Shown here: positions 1 through 9,411 of the stretch, one piece after another | Position numbering within the stretch: position 1 is the first letter of the stretch | Layout: each line of letters begins with the position of its first letter | DNA from: Oscillospiraceae bacterium | GTDB taxonomy: Bacteria > Bacillota > Clostridia > Oscillospirales > Ruminococcaceae | DNA: 52,070 nucleotides | Assembly (NCBI GenBank): GCA_017460955.1 | Contig: JAFTZY010000065.1 | Location: 1-52,070, forward strand | Direction: 5' to 3' | Notes under the pieces: generated by a model | Database searches by the model: none | The model's input: only the letters and a program-made list of their open reading frames with translations | Told to the model about the DNA's origin: nothing | Program-made: the position numbers and the translations under genes

Positions 1-60
1 GCGGGGTGGGGGCGGGGGGGGGCCCGCCTCGGCGTGCCTCCTTTTATAAATATTCACAAA
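1..60. other. G-rich tract at the window edge
   Basis: The first 25 bases are almost pure G, with runs of 4, 5 and 9 G (positions 3-6, 8-12, 14-22), and can fold back on the following CCCGCC. The tract is followed by a T-rich stretch, so it may be the end of a terminator of a gene outside the window. The opening GCGGGGTGGGGG resembles, with one mismatch, the GCGGGGTGCGGGG end of the cassettes at 24374 and 49521. No gene is visible here. Confidence 0.4.
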
Positions 61-87
61 AAATTTACAATTTATTTTACCCATCCC

Positions 88-116
88 TTGACAATTCCCG
101 GAAGATGTGGTATACT
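88..116 (+). promoter_or_regulatory. Sigma-A promoter of the S10 operon
   Basis: A perfect -35 box TTGACA (88-93) is separated by 17 bases from TATACT (111-116). It sits in AT-rich DNA and points at rpsJ. It is the only strong promoter seen before the ribosomal protein cluster, so it probably drives the whole superoperon. Transcription would start near 123. Confidence 0.9.
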
Positions 117-122
117 ATATAA

Positions 123-466
123 GGTTCGGCATACAGCCGGACAAGATATGCGATGAAGCGGAAGGTTGCCGGCGGTCTGCCGGGGAATTTCCGTGGAGTA
201 TGTCCGATTTTAAACCGGGCGACAAGGAATGGCTTTCACAGTAGGTGGGACGCGGCAGCAGACACGGGGATCCTCCGTGCATCCGATTGTTACGGCGGAT
301 GAACTGCGGCCCGGCGAGCCTCACTGTCCAAGGACCCGGAATTCTGAAAACCTTCAGATTTCGGTGATTTTTGTATCTGGCGGGTGCGACACACCCGGGC
401 AGGTGTGAAGGAAGTCCATCCTGCAAAGTGAGCCCCCATTCCCACTCTAAGGAGGCGAAAACAACA
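123..466 (+). promoter_or_regulatory. Long 5' leader of the S10 operon
   Basis: About 340 bases separate the promoter from rpsJ and hold no convincing gene. Several hairpins can be drawn, for example a 7-bp stem near 124-143 (GTTCGGC with GCCGGAC, one wobble pair) and TCTGAA with TTCAGA near 343-358. Near 380-410, CGGGTG/CACCCG and CACACC/GGTGTG share bases, so only one can form at a time. Leaders of this size on ribosomal protein operons often carry an autoregulatory site. That role, and which protein would bind, is inference. Confidence 0.55.
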
Positions 467-781
467 ATGGCAGTAAGCGAAAAGATCCGTATCAAGATCA
501 AGGGCTATGAGCACGCAACCGTGGATGCCGCAGCAGCAAAGATCGTTGAGGCAGCCAAGAGAAGCGGTGCATCCGTATCCGGCCCGATCCCGCTCCCGAC
601 TGAGAAGGAGATCGTAACCATCCTTCGTGCCGTACACAAGTACAAGGACAGCCGTGAGCAGTTCGAGCAGCGTACCCACAAGCGTCTGATCGACGTGCTC
701 CGTCCCACCGCAAAGACCACTGAGGCACTGCAGAAGCTCGAGCTTCCCGCAGGCGTGGACATCGTGATGGAGGTCAAGTAA
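467..781 (+). CDS. rpsJ: 30S ribosomal protein S10 (uS10, NusE)
   Basis: Encodes a 104-residue S10 starting [16 protein letters not shown], the usual family length. S10 lies in the head of the small subunit and also pairs with NusB in transcription antitermination. The ATG at 467 is chosen because a GGAGG lies just upstream (451-455); a longer reading frame starting at 371 has no such site. It is the first gene of the S10 operon and is followed by a structured 135-base gap before rplC. Confidence 0.97.
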   Translation: MAVSEKIRIKIKGYEHATVDAAAAKIVEAAKRSGASVSGPIPLPTEKEIVTILRAVHKYKDSREQFEQRTHKRLIDVLRPTAKTTEALQKLELPAGVDIVMEVK

Positions 782-811
782 GACATCCGAAACGGCACAC
801 GCACAAAGTAA

Positions 812-891
812 GGCGCTGTGCATGAGCGCCGCAATTCCGGGTTACGTTGGTGGTGCCAACCAATGACCGGGTCATGTCGGGACATCCCGAC
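812..891 (+). promoter_or_regulatory. Three-hairpin RNA element between rpsJ and rplC
   Basis: Three hairpins lie in a row: GGCGCT/AGCGCC (812-817, 825-830), GTTGG/CCAAC with loop TGGTG (846-850, 856-860), and a perfect GTCGGGA/TCCCGAC with a 2-base loop (876-882, 885-891). They end about 12 bases before the rplC ribosome binding site. The 135-base gap is far larger than other gaps in the operon. A binding site for a ribosomal protein encoded here, such as L4, is a reasonable guess but is not shown. Confidence 0.55.
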
Positions 892-916
892 CAATAACCA
901 AAAAGGAGGAACAATC

Positions 917-1546
917 ATGCAGAAAGGTATTATCGGCAAGAAGATCGGTATGACGCAGATCTTCGATGAAAACGGTAAGGTCATTCCCGTAACAGTCGTT
1001 GAGGCCGGTCCCTGTGTAGTCGTACAGGTCAAGACCGTGGAAAACGACGGGTATGCAGCCGTTCAGCTCGGCTACGGCGACAAGAAGGCCTCTAAGGTCA
1101 ACAAGCCGGAGAAGGGCCATTTTGACAAGGCCGGCGCAGGCTATAAGAGAACCCTGAAGGAATTCCGGTTCGATGACTGCTCCGCACAGGCAGGCAGCCT
1201 TGTAAAGGCTGACGTCTTTGCAGAAGGCGACATCGTGGATGTTTCCGGTACCAGCAAGGGTAAGGGCTATCAGGGCGCCATCAAGCGTCATAACCAGCAC
1301 AGACTCAAGGAAACTCACGGTACCGGCCCTGTTCACAGACAGGCAGGCTCCATGGGCGCGTGCTCCTCTCCGTCCAGGATCTATAAGGGCAAGGGCATGG
1401 CAGGCCACATGGGTGCCGAGAAGGTCACCGTTCAGAATCTCGAGATCGTTAAGGTCGATGCAGAGAACAACCTGATCGCGATCAAGGGCGCGATCCCCGG
1501 CCCGAAGGGCGGCATTGTGACCATTGTTGACAGTGTCAAGGCGTAA
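917..1546 (+). CDS. rplC: 50S ribosomal protein L3 (uL3)
   Basis: A 209-residue L3 beginning [16 protein letters not shown], with the long loop motif [10 protein letters not shown] that reaches toward the peptidyl transferase centre in this family. L3 is a primary 23S rRNA binding protein needed early in large-subunit assembly. The start at 917 follows AAAGGAGG at 902-909; the frame stays open upstream to 818 but without a ribosome site. It is 17 bases upstream of rplD. Confidence 0.97.
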   Translation: MQKGIIGKKIGMTQIFDENGKVIPVTVVEAGPCVVVQVKTVENDGYAAVQLGYGDKKASKVNKPEKGHFDKAGAGYKRTLKEFRFDDCSAQAGSLVKADVFAEGDIVDVSGTSKGKGYQGAIKRHNQHRLKETHGTGPVHRQAGSMGACSSPSRIYKGKGMAGHMGAEKVTVQNLEIVKVDAENNLIAIKGAIPGPKGGIVTIVDSVKA

Positions 1547-1563
1547 GGAAGGAGGAAACGTAA

Positions 1564-2187
1564 ATGGCAACAGTTAAGGTATTTGATATGGCCGGCAACG
1601 CAGTGTCCGAGACAGAGCTTTCCGATGCTGTATTTGGCATTGAGCCGAATGTTTCCGTGATGCATGCAGTAGTTGTGAACTACCTTGCAAACCAGCGCCA
1701 GGGCACCCAGTCCACACTGACCAGAACAGAGGTCAGCGGCGGCGGCAGAAAGCCGTGGAGACAGAAGGGCACCGGCAATGCAAGACAGGGCTCCACCAGA
1801 GCTCCCCAGTGGAGACACGGCGGTGTGGCGATCGGCCCGAAGCCCAGAGATTACAGATATACACTGAACAAGAAGGTCCGCAGACTCGCTATGAAGTCCG
1901 CACTTTCCACCAAGGTCCAGGAGGGCAAGCTCATCGTGCTCGATACCCTGACCATGGATGAGTTCAAGACAAAGACGATCGTCGCCATGCTGAACGCTCT
2001 GAATGTGGAGAAGAAGGCACTGATCGTTACTGCGCAGGCAGAACCCAAGGTTTACAAGAGCGCAGCCAACATTCCGGGCGTCAAGACCGCTACCGTCGGC
2101 ACACTGAATGTCTATGACATCCTCAACGGCGGCACGTTCATCGTTCCGAAGAATGCGGTTGCAAAGATCGAGGAGGTGTACGCATAA
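1564..2187 (+). CDS. rplD: 50S ribosomal protein L4 (uL4)
   Basis: A 207-residue L4, of normal length. The Gly/Arg-rich segment around residues 55-85 ([19 protein letters not shown]) is the loop that lines the peptide exit tunnel. In enterobacteria L4 represses its own S10 operon; a similar role for the leader or for the 812-891 element here is only a hypothesis. The stop codon overlaps the start of rplW (TAATG), suggesting translational coupling. Confidence 0.97.
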   Translation: MATVKVFDMAGNAVSETELSDAVFGIEPNVSVMHAVVVNYLANQRQGTQSTLTRTEVSGGGRKPWRQKGTGNARQGSTRAPQWRHGGVAIGPKPRDYRYTLNKKVRRLAMKSALSTKVQEGKLIVLDTLTMDEFKTKTIVAMLNALNVEKKALIVTAQAEPKVYKSAANIPGVKTATVGTLNVYDILNGGTFIVPKNAVAKIEEVYA

Positions 2188-2519
2188 TGAAAGCAGCACA
2201 GGATATCATCCTCCGACCCATCATCACCGAGCAGAGCATGGATGGTCTGCCGAATAACAAGTACACGTTCCAGGTCGCTAAGGATGCCAACAAGTCCGAG
2301 ATCAAGGCTGCTGTCGAGGAGCTGTTCAATGTGGAGGTCGTTAAGGTCAACACGGTGAACTGCCGCGGCAAGCAGAAGAGAATGGGCAGATTCGTCGGCA
2401 CGACCGCTTCCTATAAGAAGGCAGTCGTTACCGTAAATCCGGAGCCGAAGAACGCCAAGGGCACCAAGAAGGCCGACAAGAAGAAGGGCACCATCGAGTT
2501 CTTCGACGGTATGTATTAA
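2187..2519 (+). CDS. rplW: 50S ribosomal protein L23 (uL23)
   Basis: A 110-residue L23 beginning [19 protein letters not shown]23 sits at the mouth of the exit tunnel and is the docking site for trigger factor and the signal recognition particle. It is a little longer than the usual 95-100 residues because of a Lys-rich insert ([15 protein letters not shown]) near the C-terminus. Its ATG overlaps the rplD stop by one base, and AGGAGG lies at 2171-2176. Confidence 0.96.
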   Translation: MKAAQDIILRPIITEQSMDGLPNNKYTFQVAKDANKSEIKAAVEELFNVEVVKVNTVNCRGKQKRMGRFVGTTASYKKAVVTVNPEPKNAKGTKKADKKKGTIEFFDGMY

Positions 2520-2582
2520 TAAGGCCCTTCAAGGTATGGGAGAATGCTCCCGCAAACAGCATATAAGGAGTGAAACTACAAA

Positions 2583-3416
2583 ATGGCAATTAAAAGCTAC
2601 AAGCCTACTTCTCCTTCCCGCCGCCAGATGACCGTTACGGATTATTCCGTACTGTCCAAGGAGGGCCCGGAGAAGAGCCTGCTCGAGCCGCTCAAGAAGA
2701 AGAGCGGACGAAATAGCTACGGCCGCATCACAGTTCGCCACAGAGGCGGCGGTAACAGAAGAAAGTACCGTGTGATCGACTTCAAGCGCAACAAGCTCGG
2801 CATGGACGCTAAGGTCCTCACGCTCGAGTATGATCCGAACAGAAGCGCCTTCATCGCACTCGTACAGTACGAGGACGGCGAGAAGCGCTACATCATCGCA
2901 CCGAACGGCCTGAAGGTGGGCGACACCGTCCGTTCCGGCGCAGATGCCGACATCAAGCCCGGCAACGCGCTCAAGCTTGCTGACATCCCGGTCGGTACCT
3001 TCATCCACGCTATTGAGCTCTATCCCGGCAAGGGCGCACAGCTCGTCAGATCCGCCGGCAACATGGCACAGCTCATGGGTAAGGAGAACGGCTTTGCACT
3101 CGTTCGTCTGCCCTCCGGCGAGATGAGAAGAGTACCGGTGAACTGCATGGCTTCCATCGGTCAGGTTTCCAACATCGACCACGAGAACGTCAACTACGGT
3201 AAGGCCGGCAGAAAGCGTCACATGGGCTGGAGACCGACTGTCCGCGGTTCCGTTATGAACCCCTGCGACCATCCGCACGGCGGTGGTGAGGGCAAGTCCC
3301 CCGTTGGCCGTCCCGGACCTGTTACCCCGTGGGGCAAGCCTGCTCTGGGCTACAAGACCAGAAAGCATCATAACCGCACCGATAAGTATATCGTAAAGCG
3401 CCGCAACGGCAAGTAA
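2583..3416 (+). CDS. rplB: 50S ribosomal protein L2 (uL2)
   Basis: A 277-residue L2 with the diagnostic C-terminal motif HPHGGGEG from residue 230, whose His is placed near the peptidyl transferase centre in known structures. L2 is required for subunit joining. The start follows AAGGAG in a 63-base gap after rplW. Length and order match the standard S10 operon; nothing is unusual. Confidence 0.98.
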   Translation: MAIKSYKPTSPSRRQMTVTDYSVLSKEGPEKSLLEPLKKKSGRNSYGRITVRHRGGGNRRKYRVIDFKRNKLGMDAKVLTLEYDPNRSAFIALVQYEDGEKRYIIAPNGLKVGDTVRSGADADIKPGNALKLADIPVGTFIHAIELYPGKGAQLVRSAGNMAQLMGKENGFALVRLPSGEMRRVPVNCMASIGQVSNIDHENVNYGKAGRKRHMGWRPTVRGSVMNPCDHPHGGGEGKSPVGRPGPVTPWGKPALGYKTRKHHNRTDKYIVKRRNGK

Positions 3417-3437
3417 TCGGAAAGGAGGAACCGCATT

Positions 3438-3722
3438 ATGAGCAGAAGTATCAAGAAGGGCCCCTATGTGCAGGAAGTACTCCTGAAGAGAGTCATTGCC
3501 ATGAACGAGGCAGGCGAGAAGAAGGTGCTCAAGACCTGGAGCCGTTCTTCCACGATCTTTCCGGATTTCGTTGGACACACCTTCGCAGTGCATGACGGCA
3601 GAAAGCATGTGCCGGTATATGTGACGGAGGACATGGTAGGCCATAAGCTCGGTGAATTCGCACCGACCAGAACCTTTAAGGGCCACGCGGGCTCCAAGAC
3701 GTCCAACAACGGTAAGAAGTAA
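3438..3722 (+). CDS. rpsS: 30S ribosomal protein S19 (uS19)
   Basis: A 94-residue S19 starting [12 protein letters not shown], a highly conserved opening. It forms a heterodimer with S13 in the 30S head and helps form bridges to the large subunit. AAAGGAGG lies upstream at 3421-3428, and the gene follows rplB by 21 bases. Confidence 0.97.
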   Translation: MSRSIKKGPYVQEVLLKRVIAMNEAGEKKVLKTWSRSSTIFPDFVGHTFAVHDGRKHVPVYVTEDMVGHKLGEFAPTRTFKGHAGSKTSNNGKK

Positions 3723-3744
3723 TAGCGGAAGGAGGAACTGATAC

Positions 3745-4080
3745 ATGGAAGCAAGAGCATATCTGAGCAATGTCCGGATCTCCCCCAGAAAGGTGCAGAT
3801 CGTGCTGGACCTGATCAGAAACAAGCCTACTGATGTAGCATTGGCAACGCTTCGCCTCACACCGAAGGCAGCAAGTCCGATTCTGGAAAAGCTTTTGAAG
3901 TCCGCTATTGCAAATGCAGACAACAACCACAGCATGAACAAGGACAATCTTTATGTTGCTGAGTGCTTCGTAACGCCCGGCCCGATCATGAAGCGTATCA
4001 TGCCGAGAGCACAGGGCAGAGCCTATCGGATTCTGAAGAGAACATCGCACATCACGATTGTGCTGAAAGAAAAAGACTAA
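3745..4080 (+). CDS. rplV: 50S ribosomal protein L22 (uL22)
   Basis: A 111-residue L22 with the expected opening [20 protein letters not shown] and the C-terminal part of the beta hairpin that extends into the exit tunnel ([18 protein letters not shown]). Changes in this hairpin give macrolide resistance in other bacteria; no obvious change is visible here. It is preceded by GGAGG and followed by rpsC. Confidence 0.97.
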   Translation: MEARAYLSNVRISPRKVQIVLDLIRNKPTDVALATLRLTPKAASPILEKLLKSAIANADNNHSMNKDNLYVAECFVTPGPIMKRIMPRAQGRAYRILKRTSHITIVLKEKD

Positions 4081-4103
4081 ACGCTATCCCAAGGAGGTTA
4101 AGT

Positions 4104-4904
4104 ATGGGCCAGAAGGTTAATCCGCACGGACTCCGTGTTGGTGTTATTAAGGACTGGGATTCCCGCTGGTATGCCAAAAAGGCTGACTTCGGCGATACGC
4201 TCGTTGAGGACTACAATGTGCGCAACTACATCCTGAAGACTCTCAAGCCTGCAGGTGTGCCCCGTGTAGAGATCGAGCGCTATGCTGAGGATAAGGTGAG
4301 GATCCACATTCACTGCGCAAAGCCCGGTGTTGTCATCGGCAGAGGCGGCGCAGAGATCGACAAGCTCAGAGAGAAGCTTGAGAAGATGATGAACAAGTCG
4401 GTTGCCATCAACATCATGGAGATCAAGCAGCCCGACATGGATGCACAGCTCGTAGCAGAGAATATCGCACTCGACCTTGAGAACCGCGTATCCTTCCGCC
4501 GCGCTATGAAGCAGAGCATCAGCAGAGCCATGCGCCTGAATGCCAAGGGCATCAAGGCCATGGTATCCGGCAGACTGGCCGGCGCCGAGATCGCAAGATC
4601 CGAGAGCTACCATGAGGGTACCATCCCGCTGCAGACCATCCGTGCCGACATCGACTACGGCTTTGCAGAGGCAGATACCACCTACGGCAAGCTCGGCGTC
4701 AAGGTATGGATCTACAAGGGTGAGGTCCTCAAGGGCGACGCTGCCAAGGCAATGGCTGCAAGAGAAAAGGCAGAGAGAAGAAACCGCAGAGATGCAAGAC
4801 CGGACAGAAGACGCGATGACCGCAGAGGCGGCCGCGACAACCGCCGTCCGGGCGGCGACCGCAGAAACGGCGGCGCAAGAAGAAGTGAAGGGGGTAACAA
4901 GTAA
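4104..4904 (+). CDS. rpsC: 30S ribosomal protein S3 (uS3) with Arg/Gly-rich tail
   Basis: A 266-residue S3. The KH domain is marked by [20 protein letters not shown] at about residues 74-93. S3 lies at the mRNA entry channel. The protein is about 35-50 residues longer than the E. coli or B. subtilis forms because of a low-complexity tail from about residue 225, with many [17 protein letters not shown] and RNGGARR segments. The start at 4104 follows AAGGAGG; the frame is open to 3963 but that part overlaps rplV. The stop overlaps rplP (TAATG). Confidence 0.97.
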   Translation: MGQKVNPHGLRVGVIKDWDSRWYAKKADFGDTLVEDYNVRNYILKTLKPAGVPRVEIERYAEDKVRIHIHCAKPGVVIGRGGAEIDKLREKLEKMMNKSVAINIMEIKQPDMDAQLVAENIALDLENRVSFRRAMKQSISRAMRLNAKGIKAMVSGRLAGAEIARSESYHEGTIPLQTIRADIDYGFAEADTTYGKLGVKVWIYKGEVLKGDAAKAMAAREKAERRNRRDARPDRRRDDRRGGRDNRRPGGDRRNGGARRSEGGNK

Positions 4905-5323
4905 TGCTGCTTCCGAAGAGAGTAAAGTACCGCAGAGTCCACAGAGGACGTCTGACCGGTAAGGCCTACAGAGGCAACACCGTAAGCTATGGTGATTTCG
5001 GTCTCCAGGCACTCGAGCCTGCATGGATCACCTCCAACCAGATCGAGTCCGCCCGTATTGCCATGACCCGTTATATCAAGAGAGGCGGTCAGGTATGGAT
5101 CAAGATCTTCCCTGACAAGCCCATCACGGAAAAGCCGGCTGAGACCCGAATGGGTTCCGGTAAGGGCTCCCCGGAGTACTGGGTAGCCGTTGTCAAGCCC
5201 GGCAGAGTCCTGTTCGAGATCAAGGGCGTTCCGGAGGAAACTGCAAGAGAGGCAATGCGTCTTGCGATGCATAAGCTGCCGATCAAGTGCAGATTCGTGA
5301 CCAAAGAGACTGCCGAAGCGTAA
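4904..5323 (+). CDS. rplP: 50S ribosomal protein L16 (uL16)
   Basis: A 139-residue L16 opening [20 protein letters not shown], typical of the family. L16 is a late-assembling protein near the A-site tRNA elbow and helps mature the central protuberance. Its ATG shares a base with the rpsC stop, so translation is probably coupled; no independent strong ribosome site is seen inside the rpsC tail. Confidence 0.97.
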   Translation: MLLPKRVKYRRVHRGRLTGKAYRGNTVSYGDFGLQALEPAWITSNQIESARIAMTRYIKRGGQVWIKIFPDKPITEKPAETRMGSGKGSPEYWVAVVKPGRVLFEIKGVPEETAREAMRLAMHKLPIKCRFVTKETAEA

Positions 5324-5337
5324 GGAGGGGAGATCGC

Positions 5338-5541
5338 ATGAAAGCAACAGAAATCAAAGAGATGACTGTCGAGGAAATGAACCAGAAGCTTGTCAGCCTC
5401 AAGGAAGAGCTTTTTGCACTCCGCTTCCAGCTTGCAGTCAATCAGCTCGATAACACCGCTAAGGTCAAGGCTGTCAAGAAGGACATTGCACGTGTGAAGA
5501 CCTGTCTGCGTGAAGCAGAGCTCGCACAGAGCGCAAAGTAA
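5338..5541 (+). CDS. rpmC: 50S ribosomal protein L29 (uL29)
   Basis: A 67-residue protein [17 protein letters not shown] with the coiled-coil hairpin pattern of L29 and the central ELFALRFQ. It is located at the tunnel exit next to L23. The ATG at 5338 follows AAGGAGGGGAG; an in-frame ATG at 5287 lies inside rplP and is not needed. Confidence 0.95.
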   Translation: MKATEIKEMTVEEMNQKLVSLKEELFALRFQLAVNQLDNTAKVKAVKKDIARVKTCLREAELAQSAK

Positions 5542-5558
5542 GATAGGAGGAAACCACC

Positions 5559-5816
5559 GTGGCAGAAAGAAATCTGAGAAAGACAAGAACGGGCCTGGTT
5601 GTCAGCGACAAGATGGATAAGACCGTTGTCGTTGCCATCATCGACAATGTAAGACATCCGCTGTACAAGAAGATCGTGAAGCGTACCGTTCGTCTGAAGG
5701 CACACGACGAGAACAACGAGTGCAGAGTCGGCGACCGCGTATCGGTCATGGAGACCCGCCCGCTGTCCAAGGACAAGAGATGGCGTGTCGTAAATATCAT
5801 CGAAAAGGCTAAGTAA
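5559..5816 (+). CDS. rpsQ: 30S ribosomal protein S17 (uS17)
   Basis: An 85-residue OB-fold protein starting with a GTG codon (5559) after AGGAGG at 5545-5550. The sequence [20 protein letters not shown] is typical for S17, which binds 16S rRNA helix 11 early in assembly. It follows rpmC by 17 bases. Confidence 0.96.
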   Translation: MAERNLRKTRTGLVVSDKMDKTVVVAIIDNVRHPLYKKIVKRTVRLKAHDENNECRVGDRVSVMETRPLSKDKRWRVVNIIEKAK

Positions 5817-5843
5817 TCAGCGATTCTGAGAGGAGGAAGCATC

Positions 5844-6212
5844 ATGATCCAGATGCAGACTTATCTGAAGGTTGCAGACAACACCGGCGCCAAGGAACTG
5901 ATGTGCATCCGCGTACTCGGCGGTACACGCAGGAGATATGCCAACATCGGCGACGTTGTCGTAGCATCCGTTAAGAAAGCAACACCCGGCGGCGTGGTAA
6001 AGAAGGGCGATGTGGTCAAGGCCGTGATCGTTCGCAGCGCCAAGGGTCTGAGAAGAGAGGACGGCACCTACATCCGTTTCGACGAGAATGCAGCCGTTAT
6101 CATCAAGGAAGACAAGAACCCGAGAGGGACCCGTATCTTCGGGCCGGTAGCAAGAGAGCTCCGCGACAAGGATTACATGAAGATCCTGAGCCTTGCACCG
6201 GAAGTACTGTAA
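5844..6212 (+). CDS. rplN: 50S ribosomal protein L14 (uL14)
   Basis: A 122-residue L14, exactly the usual length, opening [19 protein letters not shown]. It sits at the subunit interface and is the contact point for the silencing factor RsfS. It begins the spc part of the cluster with no separate promoter seen. GAGGAGG lies upstream of the ATG. Confidence 0.97.
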   Translation: MIQMQTYLKVADNTGAKELMCIRVLGGTRRRYANIGDVVVASVKKATPGGVVKKGDVVKAVIVRSAKGLRREDGTYIRFDENAAVIIKEDKNPRGTRIFGPVARELRDKDYMKILSLAPEVL

Positions 6213-6228
6213 TGGAGGTGTCTGAGGG

Positions 6229-6576
6229 ATGAGTAACAAGGTTCATGTAAAGACCGGTGACACCGTCGTGCTGCTGACCGGCAGCGATGAGTACAAGTAC
6301 AAGAACAAGGACAGGGATCTGAGGACCGGCAAGGTACTCGAGGTCAGCCCCAAGGAGGGCAAGGTCATTGTAGAAGGCTTCAACATGATCACCAAGCACA
6401 TGAAGCCCACGGCAATGGGCCAGTCCGGCAATATCGTCAGAGCTGAGGCTCCGATCTATGCATGCAAGGTACAGCTGGTTTGCCCGAAGTGCGGCAAGCC
6501 CACCAGAGTCGGCCATGTGGTCGAGGACGGCAAGAAGCTGCGTGTATGCAAGAAGTGCGGCAAGTCTTTCGAGTAA
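6229..6576 (+). CDS. rplX: 50S ribosomal protein L24 (uL24) with a C-terminal zinc ribbon
   Basis: A 115-residue L24: a KOW domain in the first half ([16 protein letters not shown]) and a four-cysteine [11 protein letters not shown]...CKKCGKSF ribbon in the last 35 residues. L24 initiates large-subunit folding. Two CxxC pairs in the C-terminal half suggest that this form binds zinc, as seen in many clostridial L24 sequences. It follows rplN by 16 bases. Confidence 0.96.
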   Translation: MSNKVHVKTGDTVVLLTGSDEYKYKNKDRDLRTGKVLEVSPKEGKVIVEGFNMITKHMKPTAMGQSGNIVRAEAPIYACKVQLVCPKCGKPTRVGHVVEDGKKLRVCKKCGKSFE

Positions 6577-6588
6577 AGGAGAAACGAA

Positions 6589-7128
6589 ATGGCAAGATTA
6601 AAAGAACAGTATGTCAGCACCGTTGCTCCCGCATTGATGCAGAAGTTCGGGTATAAGAGCGCCATGCAGATCCCGAAGCTCGATAAGGTAGTCATCAACG
6701 TAGGTGCCGGTGAGGCAAAGGAAAATTCCAAGGTCATCGATGCGATCATGACCGACTTAGCAGCAATTACCGGCCAGAAGCCGATCGTTTGCCGTGCCAA
6801 GAAGTCCGTTGCAAACTTCAAGCTGCGTGAGGGGATGCCGATCGGTGTCAAGGTCACGCTGCGCGGCGAGAGAATGTATGATTTCGTCGATAAGCTGTTC
6901 AACGTTGCGTTCCCGCGTGTTCGTGACTTCAGAGGGATCAATGGGAATTCCTTTGACGGCAAGGGCAATTACTCCACCGGTATCAAGGAGCAGCTGATCT
7001 TCCCCGAGATCGAGTATGACAAGATCGACAAGGTGCGCGGTATGGACATCAACTTCATCACCACCGCCCAGACCGACGAAGAGGCCAAGGAACTGCTCAA
7101 GCTCCTGGGTGCTCCGTTCGCAGACTAA
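6589..7128 (+). CDS. rplE: 50S ribosomal protein L5 (uL5)
   Basis: A 179-residue L5 opening [21 protein letters not shown]5 carries 5S rRNA into the central protuberance together with L18 and touches the P-site tRNA. The motif [19 protein letters not shown] near residue 115 is typical. An AAAGGAG precedes the start, 12 bases after rplX. Confidence 0.97.
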   Translation: MARLKEQYVSTVAPALMQKFGYKSAMQIPKLDKVVINVGAGEAKENSKVIDAIMTDLAAITGQKPIVCRAKKSVANFKLREGMPIGVKVTLRGERMYDFVDKLFNVAFPRVRDFRGINGNSFDGKGNYSTGIKEQLIFPEIEYDKIDKVRGMDINFITTAQTDEEAKELLKLLGAPFAD

Positions 7129-7141
7129 GGGAGGAAATCAA

Positions 7142-7327
7142 ATGGCAAAGAAGGCTATGATCAATAAGCAGCAGAGAACTCCCAAGTTCTCGACCAGAGC
7201 TTACACCAGATGCAAGATCTGCGGCAGACCCCATGCCTATCTGAGAAAGTACGGCATCTGCCGTATCTGCTTCAGAGAGCTGGCCAATGACGGTCAGATC
7301 CCGGGTGTTAAGAAGGCAAGCTGGTAA
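7142..7327 (+). CDS. rpsN: 30S ribosomal protein S14, zinc form (uS14)
   Basis: A 61-residue type Z S14 with CKICGRPH and CRICFREL, the two CxxC pairs that hold zinc. The short zinc form is normal for Firmicutes; many species keep a zinc-free copy elsewhere for zinc starvation, not seen here. The ATG at 7142 follows GGGAGG, 13 bases after rplE. Confidence 0.97.
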   Translation: MAKKAMINKQQRTPKFSTRAYTRCKICGRPHAYLRKYGICRICFRELANDGQIPGVKKASW

Positions 7328-7349
7328 TTAATAGAAGGAGGTCATTGGC

Positions 7350-7748
7350 ATGCAAATTTCTGATACAATCGCAGATCTGCTCACGAGAATCCGCAATGCA
7401 AGCACTGCGAAGCACGCCACGGTTGACATTCCCGCATCGAACGTGAAGAAGGCCATCACGCAGATCCTCGCAGACGAGGGCTACATCAAGGGCTTCCAGA
7501 TCGTTGATGACGGTAAGCAGGGCATCATCAGAGTTACTCTGAAGTATCTGGAGGACAGAACTCCGGTCATCTCTGGCTTACGCCGGGTATCCAAGCCGGG
7601 CTTGCGTATTTACTCAAGCTGTGAGGATATGCCGAAGGTCCGCAAGGGTCTGGGCATTGCAATCGTATCCACGTCCAAGGGCATTATGACCGACAAGAAG
7701 GCCAGAGCGCTGAATGTCGGCGGTGAAGTGCTCGCATACATTTGGTAA
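7350..7748 (+). CDS. rpsH: 30S ribosomal protein S8 (uS8)
   Basis: A 132-residue S8 beginning [18 protein letters not shown], with the C-terminal [13 protein letters not shown] that contacts 16S helix 21. In E. coli S8 represses the spc operon by binding the L5 message; no such structure was worked out here. GAAGGAGG precedes the start. Confidence 0.97.
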   Translation: MQISDTIADLLTRIRNASTAKHATVDIPASNVKKAITQILADEGYIKGFQIVDDGKQGIIRVTLKYLEDRTPVISGLRRVSKPGLRIYSSCEDMPKVRKGLGIAIVSTSKGIMTDKKARALNVGGEVLAYIW

Positions 7749-7762
7749 GGAGGAGTTAAGCT

Positions 7763-8308
7763 ATGTCGAGAATTGGCAGAATGCCGATTACTGTTCCTGC
7801 CGGTGTGGATGTGAAGGTAGCAGATAATCTGGTAACCGTAAAGGGCCCGAAGGGTGAGCTTTCCCAGCAGTTCTCCAAGGAGCTGGACATCAAGCTCGAG
7901 GACGGTGTGCTGACTGTGGCACGTCCTTCCGACGATAAGAAGCACAGATCCCTGCACGGTCTGACAAGATCCCTGATCCACAACATGGTCGAGGGCGTTG
8001 TCAACGGCTACAGCAAGACCCTCGAGATCGACGGTGTCGGCTATCGTGCTGCAAAGCAGGGCAAGAACGTTGTGATGAACCTGGGCTTCTCCCATCAGGT
8101 GATCGTATCTGAGACGGAGGATATTCAGCTTGAGGTACCGCAGCCGAACCTGGTCGTTGTCAAGGGCATCGACAAGCAGAAGGTCGGCCAGTTCGCAGCC
8201 GAGATCCGCGAGAAGAGACCGCCGGAGCCTTACAAGGGCAAGGGCATCCACTACCTTGGCGAGCATATCATCCGCAAGGAAGGTAAGGCCGGTAAGGGCA
8301 AAAAGTAA
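7763..8308 (+). CDS. rplF: 50S ribosomal protein L6 (uL6)
   Basis: A 181-residue L6 with the conserved start MSRIGRMPITVPAGVDV and the C-terminal motif RPPEPYKGKGIHY. It has two similar alpha/beta domains and lies near the sarcin-ricin loop and the GTPase factor site. AAGGAGG precedes it, 14 bases after rpsH. Confidence 0.97.
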   Translation: MSRIGRMPITVPAGVDVKVADNLVTVKGPKGELSQQFSKELDIKLEDGVLTVARPSDDKKHRSLHGLTRSLIHNMVEGVVNGYSKTLEIDGVGYRAAKQGKNVVMNLGFSHQVIVSETEDIQLEVPQPNLVVVKGIDKQKVGQFAAEIREKRPPEPYKGKGIHYLGEHIIRKEGKAGKGKK

Positions 8309-8326
8309 GGAAAGGAGTAATCGGCT

Positions 8327-8686
8327 ATGATTAAAAAGTTTGACAGCAACAAGGCGCGTCTGAAGAGACATGCCCGTGTTCGTACTAAGATCTCCGGAAC
8401 TCCTGAGGTTCCGCGCCTGTGCGTATTCCGCAGCGCAAAGCACATCTATGCACAGATCATTGATGATGTGAACGGTGTGACCCTGGCAAGTGCATCGAGC
8501 ATGGCCAAGGGCTTTGACGCAAACGGCGGCAATGTAGAGGGTGCCAAGAAGGTCGGCGAGCTCGTTGCCAAGGCAGCAGCTGACAAGGGCATCAGCAATG
8601 TCGTATTCGACAGAGGCGGCTATCTGTATCACGGAAGAGTCCAGGCACTGGCCGAGGCTGCCCGTGAGAACGGTCTGAAGTTCTAA
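8327..8686 (+). CDS. rplR: 50S ribosomal protein L18 (uL18)
   Basis: A 119-residue L18, [20 protein letters not shown], with the basic N-terminal arm that binds 5S rRNA. It works with L5 to place 5S rRNA in the central protuberance. The C-terminal [20 protein letters not shown] is diagnostic. AAAGGAG lies upstream. Confidence 0.97.
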   Translation: MIKKFDSNKARLKRHARVRTKISGTPEVPRLCVFRSAKHIYAQIIDDVNGVTLASASSMAKGFDANGGNVEGAKKVGELVAKAAADKGISNVVFDRGGYLYHGRVQALAEAARENGLKF

Positions 8687-8704
8687 GAGAAGGAGGGAAC
8701 ACGA

Positions 8705-9205
8705 TTGGCTAATTTTGAATCGAAGGATACCGAGCTCCTTGAGAGAGTCGTTCATATCAACCGCGTATCCAAAACCGTCAAGGGCGGACGCATCATGAAG
8801 TTCTCCGCACTGGTCGTTGTCGGCGACGGCAACGGTACTGTGGGCTTCGGCATGGGCAAGTCCGGTGAAGTTCCGGACGCCATCCGCAAGGGGATCGAGG
8901 ATGCCAAGAAGAACATGGTCAAGGTTCCGCTGAAGGGTACCACCATCCCGCACGAGATCGTAGGCAAGTTCGGCGCAGGCGAAGTGCTCATGCGTCCGGC
9001 TGCTCCCGGTACCGGTGTGATCGCCGGCGGTCCGGTCCGTGCCGTCATTGAGGTGGCCGGTATCAAGGACATCAGAACCAAGTCCCTGCGTTCCAACAAT
9101 CCTTGCAATGTTGTCAGAGCAACGATCGCTGGTCTGACCGGCTGCACCACCGCTGAAGAGGTGGCTGCAAAGCGTGGCAAGAGCGTGAAGGAAATCCTGG
9201 GTTAA
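8705..9205 (+). CDS. rpsE: 30S ribosomal protein S5 (uS5), TTG start
   Basis: A 166-residue S5 with a double-stranded RNA-binding domain in the first half and the conserved [18 protein letters not shown] in the second. S5 takes part in decoding fidelity and in mRNA unwinding at the entry channel. The start is a TTG at 8705, 6 bases after GAAGGAGGG; no ATG is available near this point, and the TTG gives the normal length. It is one of three TTG starts in this operon. Confidence 0.96.
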   Translation: MANFESKDTELLERVVHINRVSKTVKGGRIMKFSALVVVGDGNGTVGFGMGKSGEVPDAIRKGIEDAKKNMVKVPLKGTTIPHEIVGKFGAGEVLMRPAAPGTGVIAGGPVRAVIEVAGIKDIRTKSLRSNNPCNVVRATIAGLTGCTTAEEVAAKRGKSVKEILG

Positions 9206-9218
9206 GGAGGCTAATGCT

Positions 9219-9392
9219 ATGAAGAAGATCACACTCGTAAAGAGCCTCATTGGCTGCAAGAAGGATCAGATCGCCACTGCACATGCGCTGGGTCTCAAGA
9301 AGATCGGCAATGTGACGGTGCAGCCTGACAATGCTTGCACACAGGGCAAGATCAATAAGATCATCCACCTCATCAAGGTAGAAGAAGCGTAA
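9219..9392 (+). CDS. rpmD: 50S ribosomal protein L30 (uL30)
   Basis: A short 57-residue protein starting [20 protein letters not shown], with the [15 protein letters not shown] stretch that marks L30. L30 is a small peripheral large-subunit protein and is always between rpsE and rplO in this operon, as here. AAGGAGG at 9204-9210 precedes the ATG at 9219. An ATG at 9214 is in another frame. Confidence 0.95.
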   Translation: MKKITLVKSLIGCKKDQIATAHALGLKKIGNVTVQPDNACTQGKINKIIHLIKVEEA

Positions 9393-9411
9393 AGCAAGGA
9401 GGTGCTAACAA

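Noticed and set aside
3963..4103. Longer start for rpsC
   Set aside because: That stretch overlaps rplV, and AAGGAGG is in place for the ATG at 4104.
290..5024. Long minus-strand reading frames across the ribosomal cluster
   Set aside because: They are opposite-strand shadows of real genes with no ribosome sites; protein composition is unlike any family.
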